DNA of 64,000 nt from Leptospira mayottensis 200901116 (GTDB taxonomy: Bacteria > Spirochaetota > Leptospiria > Leptospirales > Leptospiraceae), in NCBI RefSeq assembly GCF_000306675.2, contig NZ_CP024871.1:1126001-1190000 (forward strand), read 5' to 3'. Each line of letters opens with the position of its first letter. Position 1 is the first letter of the stretch. Positions 42,202-56,678 of the stretch are shown piece by piece. The notes beneath the pieces were generated by a model. It saw only the letters and a program-made list of their open reading frames with translations, did no database searches and was not told the origin of the DNA. Made by a program: the position numbers and the translations under genes.

Positions 42202-42411
42202 TTACTTGGGAAGATACGGAAGAATGTCCTTAATCCGCTCCAAATCCTCCGGAAACACCTGAACCTTCACAAGGCTTTCCTTCTCTGAGTCAAAGTAAAT
42301 GCAACTCACTTCCGGATTCCAAGCTATTTCTACATACATCCTTTGGCCCGTCGTTTTGTTTCGAACCGCTTCGCCGATTGCATATCCCTCTTTTCTTTGG
42401 TTTGCTTCCAT
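42202..42411 (-). CDS. YodC/DUF2158-like small protein B (copy 1)
   Basis: A 69-residue protein. YAIGEAVRNKTTGQRMYVEI ... CIYFDSEKESLVKVQVF aligns along its length with the neighbour at 41912-42193 eight bases downstream, indicating local duplication. Unknown function. The 174 bases to the LRR gene stop (42586) include a partial cassette-edge motif at 42564-42577 and nothing else I recognise. Confidence 0.6.
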   Translation of the reverse strand: MEANQRKEGYAIGEAVRNKTTGQRMYVEIAWNPEVSCIYFDSEKESLVKVQVFPEDLERIKDILPYLPK

Positions 42412-42585
42412 TCCCTTTCCCGACTCACTCTTACACTCTTTTGTTTTTTAGGTTTTTCCATCGATTGCAGTTTCTCTAATGTTCTTTCGGGTGTCAGTGG
42501 GTTTCATACGAAACTCCGGTTTTCCGGAGTCCGTTTGCTACCTGGGACAGTGGGTTCTGCACTGGAGCCCTGTTTTGCGAGTAAT

Positions 42586-43158
42586 TCAAAACTCCGGACA
42601 TTTACTTGTTTCACCGGGACATTGTATTGTATATTCATCATCTTCAAATTGCATTTTCTTTCTAATTCTTTCTTTTGATTTTTCAGAAAGTTTCGTTCCC
42701 GCAGCAGTGAGACTTCCAATATTCAACTTTAAAATATCTTCTACGGCTCCGTCGTCGATATTCGTATATGAGATATTTAGAATTTTCAAATGTTTCCAAT
42801 CTTTCAAAACCTGAATCGCTTTGTTTGTAACTAACGTTCCATCAATGTCTAATGACCAAATCTTGCTGTCTTTCAAAGTAGCAAGACCTGCATCTGTAAT
42901 CCTTGTCTTAGTTAATGTAAGATTATCTAAGTTTGGAAATATCAAAAGATATTTCAACTTGTCGTCCGTTATTGGGGTCCCAGCAAAACTAATTCCTTCT
43001 AACTCATTCAATTTTCCTTTAGTCAGTTGACTATGCTTTGGAGCCAAAGTACTCAAATACGCCAAAGCTTCTTCCGTCGGATCATTTACTTTTGCTTTTC
43101 CCACACAACCCACCAATATTAGAAATATCAAAATAGATGTTATTCTTCGAACCTTCAT
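42586..43158 (-). CDS. LRR lipoprotein, candidate immunity partner carried by the element (copy 1)
   Basis: A 190-residue protein with signal peptide and lipobox LVGC (about residues 14-18), followed by ~23-residue LRRs (LDNLTLTKTRITDAGLATL, LKILNISYTNIDDGAVEDI). AAGGAG six bases before the ATG. Same class as the protein at 289-822, and like it placed beside a degenerate M23-like tail. In copy 1 it follows a tail lacking its 5' gene, so it may be expressed only from copy 2 or from the element's own transcripts. Confidence 0.8.
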   Translation of the reverse strand: MKVRRITSILIFLILVGCVGKAKVNDPTEEALAYLSTLAPKHSQLTKGKLNELEGISFAGTPITDDKLKYLLIFPNLDNLTLTKTRITDAGLATLKDSKIWSLDIDGTLVTNKAIQVLKDWKHLKILNISYTNIDDGAVEDILKLNIGSLTAAGTKLSEKSKERIRKKMQFEDDEYTIQCPGETSKCPEF

Positions 43159-43182
43159 ACTTTACTCCTTTCCTCTCCATTG

Positions 43183-44848
43183 TTAATACCCCATCGCAGG
43201 AAGTCCCCAATCTTTCCAATCACTACCATTCGAATTTTGAAATTTTAAATGAGAATGATCGGTTGGATCATATTTTACTTTTCCATCATTTCCAATTCCA
43301 TGTTGTCCTGTAACCCCGGTCCAACCGACTACGGTTCCGTTATCAAAAATCGGCTTTTCGTTGGCTTTCAGCGCATCAATCACGTAGCTTGGAAATTGAT
43401 TTTGGCCGTGACGAAGGTCTACTTGTCTTTTAACACCGTTGAGTTTGTATTCAAGCCTGAGAGAATTTCCGCCTTCGGACATATTAGTTAATCCTGTTAC
43501 TTTAAACTTCCCATCATCGGATCGCATAACAGTCATCGGACTTCCATACGGAGCATGCAAGTCAACTGCACCTGGATCTTTACTCTGATTGTGCGGATCA
43601 ATTGCCGTCCAAGGCTTTTCCGTAATCTTTGTCGGTTCCATCGGGATCGAAGCAGAACCCATTCCATCCGCTTTCGTTCTGAAATATACGTTTCCATTTG
43701 CATCTTCTACGATTCGACCGGTTACTCCCTTGATACCTTCTAAGTGAGTCAACTTTCCTAAATTGTCTTTTGATACATCCGTATATCCCGATCCCATTGG
43801 AATCTTGTTCCTGTCTCCTTGGGTCGCTTCGTAATATGCTTTTCTCTCTGCCGCTACTTGTCCTTCGTAATCGGCCTTACTAATCTTTCCTTCTTTGTAA
43901 TCGAGATAAGCCGCTGTTTCGTTTCCGATCCGAGTTCCTTGTGCCGCCGAACGATCATCCGCATATGCACTTCGCGGTTTTGCCTCCGGGCCATATATCA
44001 ATTCTTTCGTTTTGGTGTATAAACCCTTGATACCATCAAGAAGACCTCCGGATTCACTTCCTGAAGACGCTGGTTTCGTCGTTCCTCCGGCTTCCTTCGA
44101 AGCCACCAATCGATTCAACTCCGCCGTCTTACTCGAAAGTTCTCTCGCTGCACTTGCCAACGCCGGATTACCCGCGTCACTCATCGTTCCGTTATCATGG
44201 GCCAGCGAAATCCCTTCACTCAGTTCTTTCCGGAGCTGAGCAATTCTCTGGTCTACCGGATCGGCCGGTTCCCCATTGGAATGAGGTGTTGCACCATCTT
44301 CTCCTTCTCTCCTTGCTGTAGCATATCCTGACGCACTAACAGCCGCCGCTCCATTTTCAGAATTGTTCCTATTTTGCGCAGCTCTTGAATCTGCTTCTGC
44401 TTTTGCCGCCGCATACGCCTTCTCTTCATCCGTCTCAGCGACACCTTGAGCAAGAATATTGTTCATAGAATACTGAGCTATAAAATCGGCATTAGACGAA
44501 AGACCAGTTTGAGAATTGTAACTGAGAGCGTTTGTGCCGGCTACGTTAAAGCTTGCGGTAAAACCGTCTCTTTCACTCCATGCAAGTCCTCCGCTGACAC
44601 CTCCAAAGCTCGGCCTGCCTCCGCCTCCCTCTACTTTGCCGTATTGGTCAGTTGAAATGTCTGCGCCCCAACCAGCATATTCACTTCTGCTAATGGTAGC
44701 TCCCATTCCGGGTAGAACATGATTGTTGTTAGACGACAGTCCCGCACTAGTTCCGAATCCGTCCTGGCGATTGTAGCTCATTCCCAAGTTGAGAGTGCTG
44801 GCATAGGATCCTGTTGTTGCGTTTTTACCCATTCCCACTCCGAGGCCA
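43183..44848 (-). pseudogene. silent tail cassette of a giant gene (element copy 1)
   Basis: Appears identical to the 3' part of the fused gene at 57950-64000. It opens in the beta repeats (GLGVGMGKNATTG) and ends in the degenerate M23-like domain (DLHAPYGS, HSHLKF). Upstream, at 44849, element copy 2 begins and an in-frame TAG stands four codons beyond the junction, so it has no signal peptide or delivery body. The first possible start is the GTG at 44838. It is a promoterless cassette awaiting fusion rather than a working gene. Confidence 0.75.
44839..44848. other. attachment-site-like junction between element copies
   Basis: TCCGAGGCCA joins the tail cassette of copy 1 to the left end of copy 2. 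The same joint would exist in a circular form of the element, so this is the expected attP sequence. Confidence 0.6.
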
Positions 44849-45461
44849 AGTGTAGTGCCCTAACCCTGAAGCTGCTGGAGTTGCAATTTTTCCATAGCGT
44901 TCGCCAATCCGAAGCGTTTTAGCCCTTAGCAAACTCACACACCGAAAAAAAATCCGGTACAAGCGTTTTTGAAAATACACAAGAAAATTTCCCTAAGAAC
45001 ACTTTCTTGAATATTCAGCTTTCTTCATGCGATTTCCGAAGAAAATGGAAAAAACCGAAAGATTTTTTCGTTTTCTCTCACATTTTCCGGAAAATATGGT
45101 GATTCAATTTCCAAGTTCTACATCTCAATTTAACAAACTTTGAAATTGCGGAAAACTTCGGATTTCTTCAGATATTTCAACATACAAGCAAGACTCTTAC
45201 TCGTTTCTTGGTTCCAATTCGTATTCTGCAAGAACTCTCCAATCCGAGCTTGTATTCTCACTTTCTACTGCTTCAAAATCTCTCTTAGAACTCGAACAAG
45301 ACCTGAACAGGTCTCACACAAGTCCCGAACAGGACCACTTTGAAAATCACAGGACTCGAACAAGTCCCATACAGGACCCGAACAAGTCCTGTTTGAAATG
45401 CAGTAAAACGCAAATCCAGACTATTCCCAGTCCCTTTTTCTTTTCTTTAGAAGGCCACAGG

Positions 45462-45559
45462 TTAACGATAGGTGAATCTTAGGTGAATGATAAGTGAATC
45501 ATAGGCAACCATAGGTTAATGATAGGTTGATCATAAGTGAATCTTAGGTTAACGATAGG
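45462..45559. repeat. iteron array, element copy 2
   Basis: Nine units, same as 30697-30794. The surrounding gene-free stretch 44849-46495 matches copy 1 except for one G fewer in the G-run near 45946, and shows nothing further. Confidence 0.6.
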
Positions 45560-46495
45560 GCAATTGCCTCAAGGCCTTAGAAGGCAAAAACGGGATTCGG
45601 AAAACCCGAATTCAGAGAAATGTTTCCCAAACAAGCGGCCGCTTTCTCTTTTAGTCGTGAAATCAAAGTTCTACCCGAATTCGATTCGGGCGGCCACTTC
45701 GATTGCTTGTCTTTCGTTTTCGATGAAACTAAAAACCATGTTAGTCAATGCTAGTGTTTTTTCTACTTTGGAACTCTTTCCGGATAACAGATTTTAAACC
45801 TTGAATCTCTGGAAAAATTCGTAAAAACTCATTTTCAAAAGATTCCTTTAGAAAGTTAAACAAAATAGAGGTTTTTCATAATTAAAAATCCTAAAAAATT
45901 AAATATCTTCAATTCTTGATTTCGAATACTTGAAATTCCGGTAGCGGGGGGTATTACTCTCCCCCCTCCGCCCCGATGTTTCCATCGGAGTCGTCTTTAG
46001 AGGGAATCGTCCAAAGATCGTTTGATTTTAAGTTTAGAGGCTCCACGTTTGGAGCGCAATGAATTAGGGCAGGGGTGTGAGATGCTTTCCTCTTTGAATT
46101 CAAGAAAGCGATTGCTTGGAAAGTTTCTTTCCGATTACAATACTAGGCAACTCGTTTTTTTCAAAGAATCCGTTTTAGGACTCGCACAAGTTCCATTTTC
46201 CGTATTTTTTTTGTCTTACTGGCAAGAGTTCTAAATCACCCGGTTTTTTTCCCGGTTCCACTCTTACTTCCCGTTAAACCGAAGTCCTTCCAACCATTAT
46301 TGTGGATTATTGTGCCGTGAAATCGATTCTAAGATTGTGCATTACTTCAGCCGAGATTTCTAATGAACGGCTCTTCTTGTCTCTTTAACTTGAACCCGAA
46401 AGATCTTCGTGTTTTGGAATTCCAAACAATCACAGCTAAAGAGGGAAGCTTTCTTCTTCATCCTTTAATATAAATTTTGTATCACATTCCTTCTC

Positions 46496-46849
46496 TCATT
46501 CGCCCGGTAAACGAAGTCTTAGTTTGTTCGCAGACGCCGTAATGATCGCTCCAGACAACAGTTCCTTTTCGTGTAATTTTAATACATAGTGGCTTACTCT
46601 CGTCTGTTCCTTACTGGATAAATTGACTAAACGAATAATTCCACAATGAGGAAGTTTTCGAAATACTGCAAGTTCTCCAAAATCCTTGTCTAAGGTTATT
46701 AATATTCTCTTTTCTTCATATGCCATTTTCAGAATTTCCTCATCTCCAGGATCTTTAGTAAAGTCTCCCGACCAAACCGTATCTATTCCCAAAGCTTTAA
46801 GCTCCTTTGACACGCCTCCCCATACACAAGTATCCAAAAATACTTTCAC
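46496..46849 (-). CDS. DUF5615 PIN-like toxin (copy 2)
   Basis: Same protein as 31732-32085; GTG start at 46849 overlapping the antitoxin stop. Two copies of the pair double the dosage in this locus. Confidence 0.75.
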   Translation of the reverse strand: MKVFLDTCVWGGVSKELKALGIDTVWSGDFTKDPGDEEILKMAYEEKRILITLDKDFGELAVFRKLPHCGIIRLVNLSSKEQTRVSHYVLKLHEKELLSGAIITASANKLRLRLPGE

Positions 46850-47103
46850 GCAACCTGGCTTGTTTCTTGCGGGATGTTCTCTATTCTCTCGTTTCCGATC
46901 ATTCGATACGCATAGACCAGACACGCTTGAATGTCGTCCGATTCCAACCAAGGATAACCTTGCAATATCGTTTCCGCCGTATCTCCTGCCGCAAGCATTC
47001 CAAGTATGTGTTCCACTGCCAAACGACGGCCTCGAACGATGGGTTTACCTCCGAATATTTCCGGATTGAATGTTATTCTTTCTAGTAGTTTGTCTTGATT
47101 CAT
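46846..47103 (-). CDS. DUF433 antitoxin (copy 2)
   Basis: Same protein as 32082-32339, paired with the toxin at 46496-46849. Confidence 0.8.
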   Translation of the reverse strand: MNQDKLLERITFNPEIFGGKPIVRGRRLAVEHILGMLAAGDTAETILQGYPWLESDDIQACLVYAYRMIGNERIENIPQETSQVA

Positions 47104-47197
47104 TTCTTTGTATTCTTACTTGATTCGATCCATTCGTCCAACCATTTTTTCCCTCTTTCGTAACTACTAAAGAGGGAAGCTTTACAGTGAATACACG

Positions 47198-47410
47198 TTA
47201 AGCGGCACCACTACGAAGGAAAACAGATACGGGTTCTTTCTGGAAGGAACTTACCTCAAGAATCGAAAACCCGATTACATTCCCCAATACATCCACTTTT
47301 TCCATTACTGCATCGTTTTCCGTTTCTTTAAAAAAACCTTCTTTCTTTTCAAAGAGGACTTCTAAGTAGTCAGACTCTTTGTCGAAATATATCTTAATCT
47401 CCCTATCCAT
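47198..47410 (-). CDS. DUF2283 small protein (copy 2)
   Basis: Same protein as 32434-32646. The hairpin repeat at 47149-47178 separates it from the DUF433 pair. Confidence 0.7.
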   Translation of the reverse strand: MDREIKIYFDKESDYLEVLFEKKEGFFKETENDAVMEKVDVLGNVIGFSILEVSSFQKEPVSVFLRSGAA

Positions 47411-47711
47411 ATAATACCTTTCCTTCTTTTATCTTGTCAGTGAAATAAGCCGTGATTAAAAATAAATCATCCTTTCCATTCTTGATTACTACACAAAGAT
47501 ATTTGTCACCTACCAACGTTTGGTAAAAATACTTGTAAAATAATTCCACACCGACATCCGTTCGGGATTGTCTCACTTGTTCAGGAGAAGATAAACACTC
47601 TACAATACTCTCTTCTTGTCCTAACATCTCAGGGTGATCCTCTTCTATATGTTTCCTTCTTTCTTCGGTAAATCGGATCTTTCTTTTGAATACGTCTTCC
47701 AGTTGTTTCAT
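47403..47711 (-). CDS. DUF4258/PBECR-like small protein (copy 2)
   Basis: Same protein as 32639-32947; overlaps the DUF2283 gene by eight bases. Confidence 0.55.
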   Translation of the reverse strand: MKQLEDVFKRKIRFTEERRKHIEEDHPEMLGQEESIVECLSSPEQVRQSRTDVGVELFYKYFYQTLVGDKYLCVVIKNGKDDLFLITAYFTDKIKEGKVLYG

Positions 47712-47743
47712 TCTTTACGCTTACATCTTGTCTCTTGAATCAA

Positions 47744-47977
47744 TCACGCATTCTGAATGTCGTTTAAATAATCTTGTGTTGTATAACCCGAAAAGATGGA
47801 ACCACCAAAGGCACCCATCGTTTCAATAAAACTACGTTTTGTCACACCAGCTACTTTCGCTGCCTGCCCCGACGAACACTGACCGGCTTCATAAAGTTTT
47901 ACTGCAAGTGGCATCTGTAACGTCTGCTCGTTCAAATTGAGTCCGTCCGGTAATTCTAATCTTAAAGTTTTTACCAT
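47744..47977 (-). CDS. UPF0175-type antitoxin-like protein (copy 2)
   Basis: Same protein as 32980-33213; the hairpin repeat at 48030-48059 lies upstream. The 300-bp gap to 48278 holds nothing else visible. Confidence 0.7.
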   Translation of the reverse strand: MVKTLRLELPDGLNLNEQTLQMPLAVKLYEAGQCSSGQAAKVAGVTKRSFIETMGAFGGSIFSGYTTQDYLNDIQNA

Positions 47978-48277
47978 TTCTTTACCTCTTTGATTTCAAC
48001 TTCAATTCAGTCTATTGTCCAACCATTTTTTCCCTCTTTCGTAACTACTAAAGAGGGAAGCTTCCTTTCTCATCTTGCTAACGAAAGAATATCGAATCTT
48101 GAAACCTTAATCACTCTTTCCCTTTCAATGATTCTATTAAACCGCAATTTGGGTGGGATAGGGACTTTCTTCTTTCGAAACCGGTTCAGGATTTTTAAGG
48201 AAATTTAAGGGTAGTTTAAGTCAGGAAATTGAATGGCTCCATCCGGGTTTCCATTTCAAAAATGAAAAGGATGAAGG

Positions 48278-48556
48278 TTAACCCCTCATCCTCTTACCGA
48301 TCATACGCAGTGTCTTTTCAATCTCCACCTCGTTTTGACAATGTGACAGCAAGGTCTGAATCAGCTTCTTCGTTTGTTTCTGACTTTTGTAAAGATTCAA
48401 AAACAGTTCCTTCACTGCCTTCCTTTTTTCCCGAATATTCATTCCTTGAAATCGATTCCAAAACGTTTCTAATCTCAGTTCCAATTCCCTCAACCTTTCA
48501 TTCTTGGATACTAACCGCAATATCACACGACCTTCTTTGCATTCGGTATCCTTCAT
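48278..48556 (-). CDS. small charged protein of the par operon (copy 2)
   Basis: Same 92-residue protein as 33514-33792, ATGA-coupled to the gene at 48553. Confidence 0.6.
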   Translation of the reverse strand: MKDTECKEGRVILRLVSKNERLRELELRLETFWNRFQGMNIREKRKAVKELFLNLYKSQKQTKKLIQTLLSHCQNEVEIEKTLRMIGKRMRG

Positions 48557-48891
48557 TTGATTAACCCCCGAATCCGTTTTTTTTCGAAAGCCTGTTTCTC
48601 TACGATCTCCGTTTCCAAGAATTTACGACCGATCTCTTGAAATTTTCTTTCAATCTCGATTTCCTTTTCTTCTCCTTTTTTGAATCGAAGAATCATCGTC
48701 CGGTTCTTCTTTCGATACACTTGCAGCTTCTGTAATGTTGTTTCGGCTTCTTCTCTCCTCTTTACGGAACTTGTCTTTTCATATCCCCTCCGATATGATT
48801 TCGTTTTCTTTGGGATAGTAGGGGATTCTTCTTTCGTCATTTTCGGGTCAATTCGGTAAAAGGCTCGTTTTGTCTCGTTTTTGCTTTTCAT
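48553..48891 (-). CDS. small basic protein following parB (copy 2)
   Basis: Same 112-residue protein as 33789-34127. Its ATGA overlaps the parB stop at 48888. Confidence 0.6.
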   Translation of the reverse strand: MKSKNETKRAFYRIDPKMTKEESPTIPKKTKSYRRGYEKTSSVKRREEAETTLQKLQVYRKKNRTMILRFKKGEEKEIEIERKFQEIGRKFLETEIVEKQAFEKKRIRGLIK

Positions 48892-50198
48892 ACCTTCAAC
48901 TTCCATATTCTCTTCTCTTGACCCACTGCTGAAATCAGTTCTACAAGCTCTGAGTCCTTAGAACCTAACTCCATTGTTTTCTTGTGTAGATCTGCTTGTT
49001 GCTTCCTCACTTTCCTTAGAGAATTCAAGAGTCTTTCCAAAGCCGCTTCCTTCTGGTCGTAACTCATCTTCCCGTATTTCTTTTGAAACTCTTTTACCTT
49101 CGCTTGCAAGATTTGTTTCGGCGTCTTCTTCTCCGCTTTCTTGATAGATTTCTCTTCCCTCTTGGATGACTTAGGCTCCTTCGTTTTTAATTCTTTGCGG
49201 ATTTCAGTGATATAGTTTTTAGCTGTCCCAAATGGAATATTTTCATTCTTAGAAATTTTCTTTGCTAAATCTTTACTAGAATTACTGATCAAAAGATGAC
49301 CCTCATCTTTTGATTTTTCAAAACCGTTTCCAACAAGAGAAGATTCATTATTTACTAAATCTTTACCGGAATGACCGATCAAACTATCACCCTGATCGTT
49401 TGATTTTTCGTCCGGTCCGGTCTTCAAAGATTCACTCTTTTGTCTTGTTCCCTGTGCTTGCTCTTCTAAGGTGCCAACCTCACCGAAGAATAGCCCAAGC
49501 TCCGTTTGTCCTTCAGGAGAAGAAGATGTGTTTCTCTTTTGTTCTTCATCCTCGATCAAACGATGAGGGCCATTGTTTGATTCCTCTTCGCTTAACATTT
49601 CCGAATCCGAAGATCCTTCCCCGTTTGTTTCTTCTTCTGTATTCTCAACTAATGAATGAGACGACTCGCTCTTTCGGTCCCCACCTCGATTGTCTTGTAA
49701 GAGATCGTCTTTGTATTTCCGAAGGATTCTTCTCTTTAGCCGCTCTTTTTTTTGCTCCGCTGTTAGATGTCTTCGAAATAAATTGTCTCCTTCGAGTATG
49801 TCGTATTCCTCTTCTGCGTTAAGTTCGTTCATATAGTAACGGACAGGAATACTCTCAACACGACGACGCACGTTCTCATCTTCGTGGTCTTTCAACTCCA
49901 AGGCGATTCGGTACCGATTCTCTCCCGTCACAAGTGTCCCGTCTTTCTTGGCCGTGAGTGCGTCCAAGATTCCGTTTAGTGCTATGTTCTCTTTGAGATT
50001 TGTATATTCTTCTTCGGTTAACGGATCAAAGTCGTTTCTCGGATTCGGCTTCAAACTCGAAGGTGAAACCATCTTCACAATCGGGTTCAGTGTGATTCCC
50101 TTCGGTATATACTGTTTCCCAAATGTTGATCCGGGCCGGGGAGTGGACTCTTGTTCTTCCATCCACTCTTTGGCTTTTTCTTCCTGACTCTTCTTCAT
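48888..50198 (-). CDS. parB: ParB-type partition protein (intact, copy 2)
   Basis: A 436-residue protein. The N-terminal ParB/Srx nuclease-like fold (about 40-135) has the CTP-pocket motif [11 protein letters not shown]; the central part ([20 protein letters not shown]) leads to a likely helix-turn-helix ([20 protein letters not shown], about 325-345), then a Lys-rich helical C-terminus. It would load at a centromere-like site, perhaps the GAACAAGTCC cluster at 45288-45396, and work with ParA, to which it is coupled by a four-base overlap. Residues about 195-315 are acidic, Ser/Glu-rich and carry two imperfect repeats ([40 protein letters not shown]), which is unusual for ParB. Confidence 0.85.
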   Translation of the reverse strand: MKKSQEEKAKEWMEEQESTPRPGSTFGKQYIPKGITLNPIVKMVSPSSLKPNPRNDFDPLTEEEYTNLKENIALNGILDALTAKKDGTLVTGENRYRIALELKDHEDENVRRRVESIPVRYYMNELNAEEEYDILEGDNLFRRHLTAEQKKERLKRRILRKYKDDLLQDNRGGDRKSESSHSLVENTEEETNGEGSSDSEMLSEEESNNGPHRLIEDEEQKRNTSSSPEGQTELGLFFGEVGTLEEQAQGTRQKSESLKTGPDEKSNDQGDSLIGHSGKDLVNNESSLVGNGFEKSKDEGHLLISNSSKDLAKKISKNENIPFGTAKNYITEIRKELKTKEPKSSKREEKSIKKAEKKTPKQILQAKVKEFQKKYGKMSYDQKEAALERLLNSLRKVRKQQADLHKKTMELGSKDSELVELISAVGQEKRIWKLKV

Positions 50199-51016
50199 TG
50201 GATTACCTTGCGCTTCTTCCCGCCACAGGTAAGTTCCAAGACTTCCCGAGTCAGTTCCTCGAATAACTCGTATCCCTTCGTGTTCTCCTTCAATGGCTTT
50301 CCAAGTTCTCCCGCCGTCTCAATCGCCGATAACTTAGATATGACCGTCTTCGATACTTTGTATTTCTTTTTAAGTCTGTCGATTCGTTCCGATTCCTTCT
50401 TTCCCTTTCCGACGATTGAAGGAACAAGTAACGTCTTGGTTTTCTTCTCTGCAAGTTTGGAACCTCCGCCGACGCTTGCTCCGAACCCGTCCGCCTCCGG
50501 ATGCTCTTCGAATATATTTTCCACTTCTCCCAGTAGAGTTTTCATCCCCTGATAGTTCCATCTGGACGGCCTCACGGGAAACAATACTAAATCCGCTATC
50601 GACAATGCAAACCGTAGCTCCAAAGAAAGATACACCGGCGTATCAATGATTATATAATCATAATTGAGTTTTCTTAAATTCTCCGCAAACGATCCGAACA
50701 CTTCCGGGTCGTTTCCTAATTCATTCGTCATCTCTCCCAATCGTATCGTGGCCGGTAAGATATGAATCCCGGAAAATCCGGTCTCATACACACAAGCCTC
50801 GATCTCTTTTTGTTCGAGTAGCGCATGATATACGTTCCTTGTATCCAACTCCTCTTCTTTCACTCCCCGGAGAAAAAAGTCTGTTAGATTGTTGTTCAAA
50901 TCCAAGTCCATACACAGCACTCTCTTTCTCTTCTTCCATAACTGGATCGAAAGATTGATCGCTGTTGTTGTCTTGGCTACTCCACCTTTTAACGACGCCA
51001 TCGTGATGATTTGCAT
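50195..51016 (-). CDS. parA: ParA-type partition ATPase (copy 2)
   Basis: Same protein as 35430-36251, with the KGGVAKTT Walker A and the odd GFGASVGGG segment (DNA at 50466-50482). Here it heads an intact parA-parB operon. Confidence 0.85.
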   Translation of the reverse strand: MQIITMASLKGGVAKTTTAINLSIQLWKKRKRVLCMDLDLNNNLTDFFLRGVKEEELDTRNVYHALLEQKEIEACVYETGFSGIHILPATIRLGEMTNELGNDPEVFGSFAENLRKLNYDYIIIDTPVYLSLELRFALSIADLVLFPVRPSRWNYQGMKTLLGEVENIFEEHPEADGFGASVGGGSKLAEKKTKTLLVPSIVGKGKKESERIDRLKKKYKVSKTVISKLSAIETAGELGKPLKENTKGYELFEELTREVLELTCGGKKRKVIQ

Positions 51017-51215
51017 GCCTTTGGCCTCCTAATAACTCAGCGCGTCGCTCTCCATGGATCGCTCCGCAGGTTTTTTTAAATCTTGTTTTTGGTTTTGTTT
51101 TTGAAAGAAACCGCTAAAGAGGGAAGTCCTCTCTGTAACCGGTCCTTTTCGTTTTGTTGTTTAGAGATTTGGAATGTTACAAGAACCTAATCACTGATCC
51201 CTAACACCCTGACAT

Positions 51216-52280
51216 CTAACTCGTGTCGGACTCTTCTTGGTTTGAATCTTTGTCTTTCGATCCGGTCTCTTTTTTAGGGGAAGCTCCTCCCACGAGAGAA
51301 CTTGAATCCGGTGTATGGAGTGATGGATGTGTCTTGTTATACACTTCCTTGAGCTTTCGAATCGCTACGTGTGTGTAGATTTGGGTCGTGCTCAAATTCG
51401 CGTGTCCAAGCATTTCTTGTACGTGTCGTATGTCCGCTCCGTTGTCGAGCATCCCCGTCGCTGTCGTATGCCGGAATATATGCACCGCTTGTCGTTTTTT
51501 AACTCCCGCTGTGTCTCTAAATCTTGTAAAATTCTTTGTAATGCTGTTGACGCTTACTTTACAGCCCCTTCTACCTAAAAATAGATGTAACTCTTTTTCT
51601 TTCCTTACCAGTAACGGTCGCACCCTTTCCAAATAATCCCCAATCCAATGAAGAGCCCTCTCACTGATCGGAATCAATCTGTCTTTTTTACCTTTACCTT
51701 CTCGAACCAGTAATGTCTTTGTTACAAAGTCAATATCGCTTACATACAAATTCCCGAGTTCCATCCTCCGTATCCCCGTCGAATAGATTACCTCAAGCAT
51801 CACCCTGTCACGAAATCCATACACCGTCGTCACGTCCGGCATCGACAAGATCCTTTCTGCTTCGTCCACACTTAATACATTGTGAGGGATGATTTGTTTC
51901 ACAAACTTAGGAATCTCTAAGTCCAACGCAGGATTCAAAAGCAACACACGCTTTTTCGTAAGCCACGCGAAATAATCCTTCACAATATTTAGGTATTTGT
52001 ATTTCTGATTGTTCGATAGTTCCTTGCCATTCGCTTTACGCATTGTCGTTATATACGTTCGATATCTTTCTAATAGAGATAACGTTACTTCTTTCACATT
52101 ACGAACTTCTCGCAATTCGCACCAATTTGAAAACTTTGTAATAGTCAAATATACATTTCCCAAAGTCGCGATCGCATTTCCTTGCGCCGTTCGTTTCCAC
52201 TCGATATATTCATATCCGTAGTTTAATATCGTTTCGGGTGGTGAGTTCTTTAAATATTCTAACTTCTCGCTCCAATACAT
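51216..52280 (-). CDS. tyrosine recombinase/integrase (copy 2)
   Basis: Same 354-residue protein as 36451-37515 with R171, H267-R270, H293 and Tyr302. Either copy could excise the element between the TCCGAGGCCA sites. Confidence 0.88.
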   Translation of the reverse strand: MYWSEKLEYLKNSPPETILNYGYEYIEWKRTAQGNAIATLGNVYLTITKFSNWCELREVRNVKEVTLSLLERYRTYITTMRKANGKELSNNQKYKYLNIVKDYFAWLTKKRVLLLNPALDLEIPKFVKQIIPHNVLSVDEAERILSMPDVTTVYGFRDRVMLEVIYSTGIRRMELGNLYVSDIDFVTKTLLVREGKGKKDRLIPISERALHWIGDYLERVRPLLVRKEKELHLFLGRRGCKVSVNSITKNFTRFRDTAGVKKRQAVHIFRHTTATGMLDNGADIRHVQEMLGHANLSTTQIYTHVAIRKLKEVYNKTHPSLHTPDSSSLVGGASPKKETGSKDKDSNQEESDTS

Positions 52281-52289
52281 AGCATTCCT

Positions 52290-55603
<3,314 letters not shown>

Positions 55604-55632
55604 GGGGAAGGGCTCCTTTTTGGGGGAATTTT

Positions 55633-55656
55633 TTGTAATGCAAATATGCCTTACAA
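55633..55656. promoter_or_regulatory. 24-bp operator-like dyad (copy 2)
   Basis: Same TTGTAA/TTACAA dyad as 40867-40890, in the primase-XRE spacer. Confidence 0.5.
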
Positions 55657-55760
55657 TGTGCAATAATGCTTCATTTGTCAAGCCCTAACTTTTTATTACC
55701 TGCACATCTGCTTTAAGTTCTTCTCGACAGCTTACTTTTTAAATGCAACTATGATTGATT

Positions 55761-56141
55761 ATGAGCAAAGGAAGAAAAAAAGAGCCTGAAAACGGGTTCG
55801 GTGAACGATTTCGACAGTTAAGGCTTCAAAAAAATCTTTCTCAGGGGGAAATTGGGGAGCTTGTCGGACTTCATTACACTAATATCGGTAGGTATGAACG
55901 CGGTCTCTCTATGCCTTCCGCCGAAGCCGTAAACAAACTAGCTGAAGTCCTCGGAGTATCTAGCGATTATCTGTTAAACGGATCTAAAGAAGAATTTGCC
56001 AAAGCAAAATTCTCTGATAAAGATTTATTACAGATGTTCCAGGCTGTTGAACAATTTCCTGAAGAGGAAAAAACTTTAATCAAAAAAATTATCGATGCTT
56101 TCCTTACTAAAAAGAAACTGCAAGAGTTAGTCGGGAAATAA
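55761..56141 (+). CDS. XRE-family repressor (copy 2)
   Basis: Same 126-residue protein as 40995-41375. Confidence 0.82.
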   Translation: MSKGRKKEPENGFGERFRQLRLQKNLSQGEIGELVGLHYTNIGRYERGLSMPSAEAVNKLAEVLGVSSDYLLNGSKEEFAKAKFSDKDLLQMFQAVEQFPEEEKTLIKKIIDAFLTKKKLQELVGK

Positions 56142-56165
56142 TTAAGGCCATGAAAATTCTAGTCG

Positions 56166-56475
56166 ATGTCAAAGACGAAAAGCAGACGCGCTTTTCGAAA
56201 TTCTAAAAGGTTTCTCTTTCGTAAAAAAATCGGAAAGTATGAAAACGGATCTACCATCCCAAATTCAGAAACCGTAATCAAGATGGCTAAAGCATTTGAA
56301 ATCTCAACCGATTATCTACTTTTAGAAGAAGTAAACGAAAATCCTGCTTCCACAAACCTTACTCAGAGAATTTGAAATTGTTGATCAGATGAACGACAAA
56401 GACAGGGAAGTAATTAAATCCCTCATCGATGCTTTCATCAAAAAAGGACGCATGGAACAGGTTTTAGGAAAATAA
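56166..56475 (+). pseudogene. decayed second XRE regulator (copy 2)
   Basis: Same frameshifted remnant as 41400-41709. Confidence 0.65.
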
Positions 56476-56585
56476 TGGATTTCAGTATCTCTTTGGATTC
56501 GTATTGGTTCTGGGCTTTCGTTATTGACAATATAGTCTTACTCATTTTCTTTCTCACAATCAAATACACAAAACGAAAAAAGTAG
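56475..56585 (+). CDS. 36-residue hydrophobic peptide (copy 2)
   Basis: Same frame as 41709-41819: one transmembrane segment and basic tail. Confidence 0.35.
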   Translation: MDFSISLDSYWFWAFVIDNIVLLIFFLTIKYTKRKK

Positions 56586-56610
56586 ATTCAATTACACCAT
56601 CACGATATAC

Positions 56611-56633
56611 AAAAAAACCGACGTTTCCATCGG
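56611..56633 (-). terminator. rho-independent terminator after the DUF2158-like pair (copy 2)
   Basis: CCGATG-GAAA-CGTCGG then seven T on the minus strand, as at 41845-41866. Confidence 0.7.
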
Positions 56634-56678
56634 CCAAGTTTGGTACAGGTGCACTTTCGATTTTAAAAACATTCAATA

